This document shows positions 18,695 through 27,348 of a stretch of 64,000 bases of DNA, one piece after another. The position numbers were made by a program, and so were the translations under genes. The notes under the pieces are model-generated. The model saw only the letters and a list, made by a program, of their open reading frames with translations, ran no database searches and was not told the origin of the DNA. The number at the start of each line of letters is the position of its first letter. The first letter of the stretch is position 1. Source of the stretch: CAVXTF01 sp963701375 (GTDB taxonomy: Bacteria > Actinomycetota > Acidimicrobiia > Acidimicrobiales > CAVXTF01); contig CAVOZT010000001.1 in the NCBI GenBank assembly GCA_963701375.1, positions 496,001 to 560,000 of the forward strand, given 5' to 3'.

Positions 18695-19339
18695 TTACCG
18701 GCGCCAAAACAGTAGGTGGGTAACTCCGCTGGGGCTCGGCACGGAATCGAGATGGAAGCGGTCGAGTAGCTCGCTCTGGGACTTCCAGAGGCGTTCGCCG
18801 CGGCCGAGCTCGATTGGCGCGACGGCGATGTGCATCGTGTCAATAAGGTCGGCGTCTAGGAACTCGCGGACGGTTGCGACGCCGCCACCCAGGCGCACGT
18901 CCTTGCCGTTGGCCGCCTGATTCGCTAGCTCAAGGGCGTCGGAGGGCGTGGCGTTTAGGAAGTGGAAGGTGGTGTCCGACAACGTGAACGATGGCCGGTC
19001 GTGATGAGTCAGAACGAACACTGGCGTGTGGAAGGGTGGGACGTCGCCCCACCAGCCTTTCCAATCGTGATTCCTCCACGGACCACGCTGGGGACCGAAC
19101 TTGTTGCGACCCATGATCTCGGCACCGATGTTGCGTGGCATGTCGCGTGTGAAGTAATCGTCGAGTCCGCGACTTCCGCCGGGATCAGTTCGGTTCACCC
19201 AGCTTGCGGTGGCGCCGGCCCAAGAGAACAGGTCCGCCGGGTTGGCGTGCCCGAAGGGGTGGTCCAGGCTCTGGCCCTCACCGGCACCGAATCCGTCTAT
19301 CGACAAGTTGAAGCACTGCACCCTCAGGAGCTGAGACAT
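18695..19339 (-). CDS. Dihydrofolate reductase family protein
   Basis: 214 residues with the RibD C-terminal/DHFR-like fold: LLRVQCFNLSIDGFGAG at the start, an inserted loop, AEIMGRNKFGP, VFVLTHHDRPSFTLSDTTFHF, DVRLGGGVATVREFLDADLID and a final GVTHLLFWRR. ATG at 19339 follows a GGGGGCGGG run; the frame opens further upstream without a site. The gene ends independently of its neighbours. Predicted NADPH-dependent reductase; substrate unknown. Confidence 0.8.
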   Translation of the reverse strand: MSQLLRVQCFNLSIDGFGAGEGQSLDHPFGHANPADLFSWAGATASWVNRTDPGGSRGLDDYFTRDMPRNIGAEIMGRNKFGPQRGPWRNHDWKGWWGDVPPFHTPVFVLTHHDRPSFTLSDTTFHFLNATPSDALELANQAANGKDVRLGGGVATVREFLDADLIDTMHIAVAPIELGRGERLWKSQSELLDRFHLDSVPSPSGVTHLLFWRR

Positions 19340-19380
19340 CCCGCCCCCTCTATTTGGTTCGTCACGGATCCGGAAGGCGG

Positions 19381-19647
19381 CTACTTGCCGGTGCGCTCGC
19401 GGTGATTGCACCCTGGCCAACAGCAAGGCCGACGCTGGCCTTCCTCCAGCTCCTCATGTGTACGGCGAATGCGGCGTTCTCGGGTCATCGCTTGCTTGGC
19501 GTTCTCGACCCAGCAGATGAACTCGTTGCGGGCAAGTGGGGTGATGTCTTTCCAGGCACTGAGTGCGGTGTGGTTGGCGATCAGCGCCTTGCGCAGATCT
19601 TGTGGAAGAGGGTGTACCACCCCACCGGGCACTCGCGGCGTGCTCAC
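19381..19647 (-). CDS. YdeI/OmpD-associated family protein
   Basis: An 88-residue protein with the family core LPQDLRKALIANHTA, WKDITPLARNEFICWVE and RIRRTHEELEEGQRRPCCWPGC. It corresponds to the YdeI/OmdA family C-terminal domain, here free-standing, with a CCWPGC Cys pair near the end. Function in actinobacteria is unknown. It precedes the DHFR-like gene on the same strand by about 40 bases and may share its mRNA. Confidence 0.75.
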   Translation of the reverse strand: MSTPRVPGGVVHPLPQDLRKALIANHTALSAWKDITPLARNEFICWVENAKQAMTRERRIRRTHEELEEGQRRPCCWPGCNHRERTGK

Positions 19648-19707
19648 AGGTCCAAGGTACAGCGCTCCGTGACCGCTCGGAACGATTTGCCGGTCGGTGT
19701 GGCGAAC

Positions 19708-20328
19708 CTACATGCGCGCATGAAGGGTTTGGGTTCCTTCGCCTGCCAGATCCTCTAGGGCCGCTTTGCGTCCCGCCATGACAAAGATGAGCGATGCGAG
19801 TGGGCCTTCGACGGAAGGACCTTCGCCTGCCGACCAGTCCGAGTCAGTGGCCGAAATATGGAGACCTGCAACGCGTTTCTTGGCGTGTATCGGGAAACCT
19901 ATGCGCTTCACCGTGTCGGCCACGGTCAACAACGTGGTCTCTGGCACGCTCCGGTTCATACCGGTCGGTCGGCGGATATCCCCGCTGTGGCACACGAGGT
20001 CTGTAAGCACGATTTCGGGGTTCGCCCCAGGTGGCGTGCGCCGCGTCCCGATCGTCTTCCGGTACTGACGAAGTAACTCGTCGGGGGATGCCGCTCCACG
20101 CGAAAGGCCATCGCGGGCCATTAAGCGGTTGAAGTTCATGCCGCTCTTAAGAAGTCCCACAAGGAATGGGGCTGTTTTAATGTCTGCGCCGCCGATCAGG
20201 TGGCCGACGACGTGCCGTATCTTCCACTCGCCGCACAACGACTGGACGTCCCACTGCTTCTCGTCGAGCGTAGCCAGGTCGTCAGCCAACGCAGCCCGCT
20301 CCTCGGCTACTGCCTGCCACGTATCCAT
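19708..20328 (-). CDS. DinB-fold, maleylpyruvate isomerase family protein
   Basis: 206 residues. SLCGEWKIRHVVGHLIGGADI carries the His used for metal in the mycothiol-dependent maleylpyruvate isomerase N-terminal (DinB-like four-helix) domain, and VCHSGDIRRPTG supplies the second His motif (HxxDI). The C-terminal part (GLHISATDSDWSAGEGPSVEG) matches the smaller second domain common in actinobacterial members. ATG at 20328 follows GGAGG by 6-8 bases. A mycothiol transferase or isomerase role is likely by family; the substrate is unknown. Confidence 0.8.
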   Translation of the reverse strand: MDTWQAVAEERAALADDLATLDEKQWDVQSLCGEWKIRHVVGHLIGGADIKTAPFLVGLLKSGMNFNRLMARDGLSRGAASPDELLRQYRKTIGTRRTPPGANPEIVLTDLVCHSGDIRRPTGMNRSVPETTLLTVADTVKRIGFPIHAKKRVAGLHISATDSDWSAGEGPSVEGPLASLIFVMAGRKAALEDLAGEGTQTLHARM

Positions 20329-20366
20329 TACCACCTCCGATGATCGAGCCTCCTCCAGGTTCATGA

Positions 20367-20924
20367 TCAGGCGCGGATCGAGAACCAGGCGTCGGCGGGC
20401 GTGTGGCCGCGCACGAAATGAAGGTCCCAGCAGCCAGCCTCCGAGAAGTGGTAGCCCACCCCCCACTCTTCGCCGGGTCGCTGATACGTACTCGACGAGT
20501 GCAAGGTGGGGCCGAACACGAGCGGAGCGGCTCTTCTGTCTGGAGCGATCGCCGTGGCAGTCAGGTCGCCCGATCCGGTGATTCGCCAGACGATCTTAAC
20601 GTCGTGACCCCTTTGCAGGTTCCCGAAGATCAACCCGTAGAGCTGCAATCCGGCAGCGGTCCCCCGAGTCTCGTGTCCGTACACGGTGTTGGCGACAGGT
20701 GAGGGTGGCTGGCATCGCGCTCGTCCGAGAGGCAGACCCGCCAGAGCGTCTACGGTCGTGGGCACTGCCTGCGTCGTCGGTTCAGCTTGACTCGTTGGAG
20801 GAGCCACCACCCGCTGACCGGGAGCCGCACTACAGTCGGCGAAGGCGAAGACTGTCGCCGCAACGATGACGACGCTTCTAAATACAGGCGCGACTCTTCG
20901 CACTGCTAGAAGCATACGCAGCAT
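20367..20924 (-). CDS. Putative lipoprotein of unknown function
   Basis: 185 residues. The N-terminus is basic then hydrophobic and ends in FAFADC, a plausible though imperfect lipobox, with the Cys followed by a low-complexity P/T/Q linker. The mature domain (LQLYGLIFGNLQRG, KIVWRITGSGDL, GEEWGVGYHFSEAGCWDLHF) looks like a single beta-sandwich and ends at WFSIRA. The motif HFSEAGCWDLHF resembles secreted domains seen in other actinobacterial lipoproteins. No enzymatic motif is visible. Confidence 0.65.
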   Translation of the reverse strand: MLRMLLAVRRVAPVFRSVVIVAATVFAFADCSAAPGQRVVAPPTSQAEPTTQAVPTTVDALAGLPLGRARCQPPSPVANTVYGHETRGTAAGLQLYGLIFGNLQRGHDVKIVWRITGSGDLTATAIAPDRRAAPLVFGPTLHSSSTYQRPGEEWGVGYHFSEAGCWDLHFVRGHTPADAWFSIRA

Positions 20925-20976
20925 GGTCCCCGCCAGCCGCTGTCGGAGCGCCCATTAAGCGTTATGTTCTCTAGCC

Positions 20977-21373
20977 GTGGACAGTAGCGGGGTAAGCCGG
21001 TGGTTCGGTGAGTACCTCGAAGCCTTTGCGGCCTGCGGCCGCGGCGAGACAGAAACCGCTTCGCTGCTCGCCTACTACGGCATTCCGCTCCTGCTCACTA
21101 CCGACGACGGGTTCTTCGCGCTGACGAGCGACGACCAGGTTGTCGAGGCGGTGCAGCATCAGGTCGAACGGGATGCGCGCAACCGGCTACTACCGTACCG
21201 AGACCCTTGGATCCGAGGTCACCCTCGTGAACTCGACGTCCACTCTTTACCGTGGGACCTTCTCACGCCGCGCGAGAGACGGTAGCGAGATCAATCGGCT
21301 CACGGCGACATATCTCGTGACCACCGGAGAGGCTGGCCGCCGCATCTCGGTGCTTGCAGTTCACAGCCCCTGA
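20977..21373 (+). pseudogene. SnoaL-like (NTF2 fold) small protein, frameshifted
   Basis: GTG at 20977 opens a frame reading WFGEYLEAFAACGRGE and LLAYYGIPLLLTTDDGFFALT, the N-terminal half of an NTF2-fold protein; after about 21170 the protein continues in the next frame as MRATGYYRTETLGSEVTLVNSTS and TATYLVTTGEAGRRISVLAVH. One extra base around 21165-21175 explains the switch. The corrected product is about 131 residues. Members are usually uncharacterised. Confidence 0.6.
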
Positions 21374-21466
21374 AATTTCATTGCTCCCTACGGGCTGCCG
21401 CTCAAACCGCACTTGAGTCCGGTGTGCTTGACGAGCTGCAGATTCACCAACCGATAGATTTGCGTT

Positions 21467-21931
21467 GTGGCCGAAGAGCTAACACTGTTCGAGTGGGCTG
21501 GTGGTCGAGACGCGTTCGATCGGATGATCAACGCGTTCTACGACAGAGTCGAACAGGACGAGCTGCTATCACCGTTCTTTCCTGGTGGAGTTGGCGAACA
21601 GCACCGTCGAAGCGTGGCCACCTGGTGGAGCGAGGTATTCGGCGGTCCCCCGGAGTATTCGCAGCATCTGGGCGGCTACGAGCGGATGCTCGAGAAGCAC
21701 CGCCAACTTGGCATCACGGACGAGCAGCGATTTCGGTTCGCGTCGCTAATGAGTCGTGCGGCGGATGACGCAGGGATGCCGGCCGATCCAGAGTTCCGTT
21801 CCGCTCTGATCGCCTACCTTGAATGGGGCTCTCGAATCGCTCTCGCCAACTCACAACCTGACGCCGTAGTTGTGGAGCATGCACCCGTACCTCGATGGGG
21901 GTGGGGAGAGGCTCCGCCGTATCGCGCCTAG
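21467..21931 (+). CDS. Group II truncated haemoglobin
   Basis: 154 residues. LFEWAGGRDAFDRMINAFYDRVEQDELLSPFF is the A-B-C region (here split by motif), WWSEVFGGPPEYSQ lies around helix E, and MLEKHRQLGIT carries the proximal His; WGWGEAPPY forms the C-terminal tail. The pattern is that of GlbO-like 2-on-2 globins that bind O2 or NO. GTG is the start. It stands between a SnoaL-like gene and an LLM oxidoreductase; a role in oxygen or NO handling is inferred from the family only. Confidence 0.85.
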   Translation: MAEELTLFEWAGGRDAFDRMINAFYDRVEQDELLSPFFPGGVGEQHRRSVATWWSEVFGGPPEYSQHLGGYERMLEKHRQLGITDEQRFRFASLMSRAADDAGMPADPEFRSALIAYLEWGSRIALANSQPDAVVVEHAPVPRWGWGEAPPYRA

Positions 21932-21973
21932 CCGTTCTTCAATTGCCGTCCTCTTGAGCGCTACGTTGATCCA

Positions 21974-22912
21974 ATGACGCGATTCGGAGTTCAGTTACCC
22001 AACTTTTCCGGATTCGAGCCCGGTGACTTGTTCGATCACGTCGTTGGTCTAGCGACCACGGCAGAGGAGTCCGGGTTCGACTCGGTGTGGGTCATGGATC
22101 ACTACTTTCAATTACCTCCTCTGGGTGGCCCAGACCAGCCCATGCTGGAGGCGTATACGCTGCTCGGCGCTTTGGCAGCACGCACCCAACGCGTGCAGCT
22201 AGGCACGCTCGTCACCGGCGTGACTTATCGCAACCCCGGCATCTTGGCCAAGATCGTGACGACCCTCGACATCGTGTCGCGTGGTCGAGCCATCCTCGGG
22301 ATTGGAGGCGCGTGGTACGACGTCGAGCATCGTGGCCTAGGTATCGAATACCCGAGCGACCGGGTGCGCCTGGACATGTTGGAAGAGGCCGTTCAGGTGT
22401 GCCGGGCCATGTTCACATCCGACGACGTCAGCTTCGTTGGGAATCACTTTCGGCTGGACCACGCTCGCAATCTGCCGCTACCCGTCCAAGCTGGGGGGCC
22501 GAAGATCATGATCGGTGGTGGGGGCGAGAAAAGGACCCTACGGCTAGTTGCCTTGTACGCAGACAAGTGCAACGTAACGGGCGATTTGAACACGCTCACT
22601 CGCAAGATCGAGGTGTTGCATCGTCATTGTGCAGAAGTTGGCCGTGATCCGGCTGAAGTAGACGTCACGTGGATGACTCCGCTGATCCTGACCACTTCCG
22701 AAGAGAACACAGCTGAGATGCACGGCACCCTGACAGCAACGGGTTCCGCCGAAGAGGTCGCCGGCTTCACGGTCGGTCAGCCTGGCGAGATCCCTGATCT
22801 GGTGGCGGCCCACATCGAAGCGGGCGCGGACGAGGTCATCTTCAGCCTCCCGTTCGTCGACTCAGCGGGAATTGCCGCGGTGGGTCGAGCGTTTGGGTTG
22901 TTGTACTCCTGA
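21974..22912 (+). CDS. LLM class (F420-type) oxidoreductase
   Basis: 312 residues in the luciferase-like TIM barrel: RFGVQLPNFSGFEPGDL, GFDSVWVMDHYFQLPP, RVQLGTLVTGVTYRNPGILAK, RAILGIGGAWYDVEHRGLGI and AGGPKIMIGGGGEKRTLRL are standard family signatures. Actinobacterial members with this pattern normally use F420 rather than FMN. It is convergent with a second LLM gene, the two stops being about 10 bases apart. Substrate unknown. Confidence 0.86.
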   Translation: MTRFGVQLPNFSGFEPGDLFDHVVGLATTAEESGFDSVWVMDHYFQLPPLGGPDQPMLEAYTLLGALAARTQRVQLGTLVTGVTYRNPGILAKIVTTLDIVSRGRAILGIGGAWYDVEHRGLGIEYPSDRVRLDMLEEAVQVCRAMFTSDDVSFVGNHFRLDHARNLPLPVQAGGPKIMIGGGGEKRTLRLVALYADKCNVTGDLNTLTRKIEVLHRHCAEVGRDPAEVDVTWMTPLILTTSEENTAEMHGTLTATGSAEEVAGFTVGQPGEIPDLVAAHIEAGADEVIFSLPFVDSAGIAAVGRAFGLLYS

Positions 22913-22921
22913 CCGGAGGCT

Positions 22922-23974
22922 TCAGTCGATCATCGTGTTCGTTGCGAGCGCTCGGGCGACCTCGCCGAATCGTTCAAAGGTGCCATCTCGCCTCTGCGCG
23001 GCCATTCCGGCGAGGTAGAGGACCGGCCGGACCTCGTAGTCGCAGAGCGATGAGCAACGATCGATGATGCGCCCGGGAAGTTCGGCCCACGTTCCTTCTA
23101 CAACGAAGTGGGCGAGCAACTCGTCGGGAATGGCAAGCGCCATGGACGCTTGATCGCCGACCTTTTGCGCCTCCCGAAGCCGCCGCGTGGTACCCGGGTA
23201 GCCCAACTGCTCGAAGATGAATGCATAGTTGGGAGTAGACCCATAGAACGCCACCATTGTGCGGCAGACCTCTCGCCATTTCGTCCTCTCGTCATCGGTA
23301 TCGCCTACGACGGTGAACAGCGGCAGGAACAGTGTCATTGATGAAGGAGTCCGCCCAGACTTACGAGCACCGAGGGCAAGGTTCGGCAACAACGTCTCGC
23401 GATAGTAGGTAACGGTGTTGAGCGGATGTACGTGGACGCCGTCGGCTACCTCTCCGGCCATTCGAAGCATCCACGGGTTGACGGCCGCAAGGTCAATGGG
23501 CGGGTCTGACACGTCGAGAGCTCCCGGTGACCACAGCGGTGGGAGCAAGGAGAACGAATAGAAGCGGCCATCGAACGCGAGCGCCTCTTCGCCTCGGAAG
23601 GCCCTGAAAATGGTCCGAAGGGCGAGCACGTACTCCCGCATTCTCGGCCCGGGAGGATCAAATTGCGCGGAGTACCGCCGCTCGATGTGGGCCTTCACCT
23701 GAGGACCGATTCCCAGGCGAAAGCGACCTGCCGACGCGTCCGCGAGCTCCCAGGCGTTGGCAGCGGTCACCATGGGGCTGCGCGGAAAGGCCACGGCGAT
23801 CCCGGTGGCTATATCGAGGTCGGGTTCGTACAGCGCCACGGCGGCACAAGTCAGAAAGGCGGTACGACCGGCTTCGGTTACGACGACACCTGCGAAACCT
23901 GCATCTGCGCACCTCTGGGAAAACTGGGCTACCTCGCGCAAGCGCATAGCGCCTGTCATGACCTGCACTCTCAA
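22922..23974 (-). CDS. LLM class F420-dependent oxidoreductase (Rv2161c-like)
   Basis: About 350 residues. VQVMTGAMRLREVAQFSQR, GFAGVVVTEAGRTAFL, ATGIAVAFPRSPMVTAANAWELAD, FRLGIGPQVKAHIERRYS and MREYVLALRTIF match the TIGR03617-type subfamily. The likely start is TTG at 23974: its TTGA overlaps the TGA stop of the upstream phosphotransferase (23971-23973), a tight translational coupling. As written, a frameshift in that upstream gene fuses both into one 746-residue frame, which I regard as artificial. Confidence 0.8.
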   Translation of the reverse strand: MRVQVMTGAMRLREVAQFSQRCADAGFAGVVVTEAGRTAFLTCAAVALYEPDLDIATGIAVAFPRSPMVTAANAWELADASAGRFRLGIGPQVKAHIERRYSAQFDPPGPRMREYVLALRTIFRAFRGEEALAFDGRFYSFSLLPPLWSPGALDVSDPPIDLAAVNPWMLRMAGEVADGVHVHPLNTVTYYRETLLPNLALGARKSGRTPSSMTLFLPLFTVVGDTDDERTKWREVCRTMVAFYGSTPNYAFIFEQLGYPGTTRRLREAQKVGDQASMALAIPDELLAHFVVEGTWAELPGRIIDRCSSLCDYEVRPVLYLAGMAAQRRDGTFERFGEVARALATNTMID

Positions 23975-25069
23975 GTCAGGAGCTCTTTCAAAAGACCGAC
24001 CGAATCGAGGTCGTCTACAGCCGCTGTGGTCCGTTCCATGGCGCCGAATGCACGGTCCGCTGGCTGCCATCGGCTTCCCATGGCTGCCGTGGATGTGGCG
24101 GAGACCCATGAGAAAACTGCGAAGAGTCTGAAATTGTCGCTCCGCGACATCCGCCGGCAAACCAATGCCGTAGCCGGCGAGCGTGTCCCGGTAGCGTCCC
24201 AACAGCTCCGCCTGGATCTCGCGACGGATTTCGGTAGGAATGGAGTTGCAGCAGTAGTAGGCGACGTCTCGCATTCCCGGTGAATGGCTGAACATGGCCC
24301 AGTCGAAAAACCCTGTGCGTTCTCGATCTGTGAAGAGGTTCCCCGAATGGGGATCCCCGTGGATGAGGGTCCGCACGCCCTCATCCCAGAGGTCGAGGAT
24401 ATCTCCGGTCCGCTCCGCGTAGAGATTCCCGACGCTCCGAAATGCGGCCGGCATTTCCTCTCCGAATGTGTCGAGTGCGGCGCGGATGAACCGACCCGCC
24501 GCAGAGGCCGCCTTCGGGTCTTTGCCATTCCCGCGTCCGAAGCCTGCCCGGTCAGGTACCCAAGCCAGATCGTCGGCGAAACGGGGCGAGTCCCAGAAGC
24601 TCGCGTGAAGATGCGCCAGTTCCTCCACCGTCAACGTTGCCCTCTCGGCGATATCCGGATCGGAGGGACGGGGAAAGCTGCAAGCCGATGCTTCGAGATC
24701 TTCCAGCACCATGACGAAGGCGCCGTCGTGGTCGGCCTCTGCATGCCACACGCGAGGGACGCGCACGACGCTCGCCTCCGGGGCGAGATCGGCGTAGAAG
24801 TGGGCTTCCATCGCGCCAATGCCAGTGTGAAGGAGAAATTCGCGCTGACGAGAATCGAAAGGGGCCAGCTTGCAGAAGACGGTGTCGGGGAGTCCGCCTC
24901 GATCTCCGTTGTATCCAAGACGAAGTCTTACCCGACCGGTCGTCCCGGAATGAGCGTCTAAGACCTCGACCGACTTGACGTGAAGGTCGGGTGTGTGTCG
25001 CCGCAACACGCTTGTCAGCCAAGTCGGCTCGAGGTCCCCGACATCGAGCGGGATTGTCAATGCCGCCAC
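23971..25069 (-). pseudogene. Phosphotransferase family protein (APH-like), one frameshift near 24085
   Basis: An aminoglycoside/choline-kinase-like fold: the N-lobe with VFCKLAPFDSRQREFLLH, hinge VMVLEDLEA, the catalytic loop TLIHGDPHSGNLFTD and the metal motif GFFDWAMFSHSPG, then AYYCCNSI and the C-terminal helices. One extra base around 24075-24095 moves the ending into another frame; corrected it reads AFGAMERTTAAVDDLDSVG and stops at 23971. GTG at 25069 is chosen because GAGGA is 5 bases upstream; the open frame reaches 25162. Such proteins in actinobacteria often act on unknown small molecules, not antibiotics. It is coupled to the LLM oxidoreductase. Confidence 0.75.
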
Positions 25070-25217
25070 CGTTTCCTCGAGGTTCTGGCTATCGAGGAGT
25101 TGTCTCCTCGAGACAAGATGACGATAGCCGCAACTTTGTCCGAACGCCCTGGGAGTCGACACTGGCCAAAAGGGATGTCGGGCACGAGGGGTCGTCGCGC
25201 AGACAGACTAGGACGGC

Positions 25218-27053
25218 ATGCCCACGACCCGCGACGAAGCGCCAGTCGGCGCGGGTGTCGTCGGGGTCGGTGCGCCCTCACCAGCGGAAGGTACGCCTTC
25301 TCCGAGTTCTCCGAGCGCGACTCGTCTCCCGATGCACCTTGCAGCCATTGCAACGTACCTCGCTCTGTCGCTTGTCCTTTGGGCTCACGTCTGGTTCGGC
25401 GGCGGCCCGGCCCATTCGATCACCTGCAACTGCGGCGACACGGTGCAACAGGTCTGGTGGTTCGAGTGGCTTCCCTGGGCTGTGCTCCATGGTCACAACC
25501 CGCTCCTGTCGAACACATTGTGGGCGCGGTTCGGCGGCGTGAACACGCTGTCAAACACGAGTTGGATGGCGCCTGCGACGGCGCTTGCGCCCGTCACCCT
25601 GCTGTTTGGCCCGGTCGCTTCCTTCAACGTCGCCAACCTGCTGGCTCCGGTGCTGTCGGGGTGGGCGGCCTTCGAACTAGCGGGGACGGTCACGCGTCGT
25701 CCGGGTGCCCGCCTTGTCGCTGGGGCGATCTACGCATTTTCGCCATATGTGCTCAGGAACACCGTGCTCGGGCACCTGGACCTCACTTTGACGCCGTACC
25801 TGCCGCTCGTGCTGCTCCTAGGTCTGCGACTGCTCGGAGCGACCGCCCGCCCCGTACGCATCGGCCTGCTGCTCGGGGTCCTCACAATTCTCGAGTTCTT
25901 CACGAGTCTCGAGGTTCTGGCCTTGACCGCCATCACAGGCGCGCTCTGCGTTGTCGGCGCGCTGTTCTGGCGACCGTCAGTCGTGGCCCGAGCACGACGC
26001 CGGATCACCGTCGCCGGAGCCGTGGGCGCGTCACTCGCCATCGGTATTCTCGCCTACCCGACGTGGTTCTTTCTCGACGGTCCCCGCCACGTCGCGGGCC
26101 CGTTCTGGCCGGTGTCGGCGGCGACACCGCAGCGAATCGTTCTGCCGGGACCAGACATCTTCAACAACCAGACGTCACTTCGGGCCGTCGGATACCTCGG
26201 AGCCCAAGGACCGAACACCGACTATCTCGGAGCGGGGATCCTCTTGGCTTTGGCGCTCTCGTACCCATGGTGGCGGAGACGACCGTCGTGCGTGATCCTC
26301 GCCGCCGTAGGCGGGATCTGCTGGGTGTTCGAGTTCCTGCCTACCGAGATCTGGTCGCATTTGCCACTGCTCTCGGACATCGAGCAAGTGCGCTTCGCAC
26401 TTCCCGTTTCGCTCTGCGCGGCGCTGTTGTTGGCGGTGTCTATCGATCGTTGGTGGGAGATAGCGATGCGCCGATCGCCGACCCCAGGTCGGCGTCGGAC
26501 ACAAGCGCGCTTCGCGGTCTTCGGCGTCGCCGTTGTGGCGCTCGTCCCGCTGATTGCGACCTACTCGGTTCCGTTCGTTGTCACGAACGCGTCCGTCCCG
26601 GCCTGGTTCGAGAACGGGGGTAAGCACCTTCCGCCCGGCACGGCCGTTGTCACGGTCCCGTTCTCATACGGGATCGAGTCTCAACCGATGGGATGGCAGG
26701 CCGAAACGCATGATGCCTTCGACCTAGTTGGCGGCTGGGTCTTCGTGCCTGGTGGCGACGGCGTCCACGACGAGATCATCAGCCCGCTTGGCGAGCCGGT
26801 CGCTGCATGGCGCAAACTGAGCACCGACCCTTCTGGGGTTACGGCAGCCGAGCAGAAGGTCCTACGCGCGTCCCTGATCAGGTGGAGGCCCATCGTGGTG
26901 GTCGTTATTCCGAAAGACTCCCTAACCGGCACGACCGCCGCTCTTACTGCAACCTTGGGTCTGTCGCCGGACTGGATCGACGGTGCCTGGGTCTGGGACC
27001 TCGGCGCGACCACAAGACTTGGGCCTGTGTCACGCGTCGCCCAAGCGAATTAG
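25218..27053 (+). CDS. Large polytopic membrane protein (GT-C-like)
   Basis: 611 residues, with about eleven hydrophobic segments after a proline-rich cytosolic N-terminus. An external loop TCNCGDTVQQVWWFEWLPWAV and a later MAPATALAPVTLLF, YAFSPYVLRNTVLGHLDLT and DIEQVRFALP are conserved-looking. The topology (many TM helices, acidic first external loop, soluble C-terminal domain of about 140 residues ending VWDLGATTRLG) resembles GT-C family lipid-linked sugar transferases, but I cannot identify a donor or acceptor. Divergent from the phosphotransferase. Confidence 0.68.
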   Translation: MPTTRDEAPVGAGVVGVGAPSPAEGTPSPSSPSATRLPMHLAAIATYLALSLVLWAHVWFGGGPAHSITCNCGDTVQQVWWFEWLPWAVLHGHNPLLSNTLWARFGGVNTLSNTSWMAPATALAPVTLLFGPVASFNVANLLAPVLSGWAAFELAGTVTRRPGARLVAGAIYAFSPYVLRNTVLGHLDLTLTPYLPLVLLLGLRLLGATARPVRIGLLLGVLTILEFFTSLEVLALTAITGALCVVGALFWRPSVVARARRRITVAGAVGASLAIGILAYPTWFFLDGPRHVAGPFWPVSAATPQRIVLPGPDIFNNQTSLRAVGYLGAQGPNTDYLGAGILLALALSYPWWRRRPSCVILAAVGGICWVFEFLPTEIWSHLPLLSDIEQVRFALPVSLCAALLLAVSIDRWWEIAMRRSPTPGRRRTQARFAVFGVAVVALVPLIATYSVPFVVTNASVPAWFENGGKHLPPGTAVVTVPFSYGIESQPMGWQAETHDAFDLVGGWVFVPGGDGVHDEIISPLGEPVAAWRKLSTDPSGVTAAEQKVLRASLIRWRPIVVVVIPKDSLTGTTAALTATLGLSPDWIDGAWVWDLGATTRLGPVSRVAQAN

Positions 27054-27236
27054 CGCCACATTGCGGGTTATGGCGACAGGCGACAGAATTTCGAGAGCGT
27101 TTCTCCGGGTTTCGTCAACCATCGCCCATACCAATGGCAATACAGCAATTGATACTGCGAAAATCATCATCGGGATGCTTGCGTAAATGAAAGCCATAGA
27201 CGTTGAGCCGAACCTTTGAGCCCCGGCACTACTCAT
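27030..27236 (-). CDS. Possible small single-pass membrane protein
   Basis: A 68-codon frame starting at ATG 27236 with AGAAG nearby. It contains one strong hydrophobic helix, FIYASIPMMIFAVSIAVLPL, followed by MVDETRRNALEILSPV. A shorter start at 27197 is possible. Its 3' end overlaps the last 24 bases of the convergent membrane protein gene. The hydrophobic segment and the helix-like tail argue for a real small protein, but no homologue is recalled. Confidence 0.4.
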   Translation of the reverse strand: MSSAGAQRFGSTSMAFIYASIPMMIFAVSIAVLPLVWAMVDETRRNALEILSPVAITRNVALIRLGDA

Positions 27237-27348
27237 TTCTTCTGAAGTTCGTTGACGAGACCCATAATCGGAGCGCCAACGCAATCCGACCGCAGGGCTA
27301 AATAGACCTGATGTGAGGATAGGTGTCTGATCGTCACCGACATCCGCA

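Noticed and set aside
22922..25162. A novel kinase-oxidoreductase fusion protein
   Set aside because: The kinase has its natural C-terminus in the adjacent frame and overlaps the oxidoreductase start by TTGA, so a frameshift explains the fusion.
24980..26623. 547-codon plus-strand frame overlapping the large membrane protein
   Set aside because: It is Arg/Ser-rich without hydrophobic helices, while the overlapping frame at 25218-27053 has a clear membrane-protein pattern.
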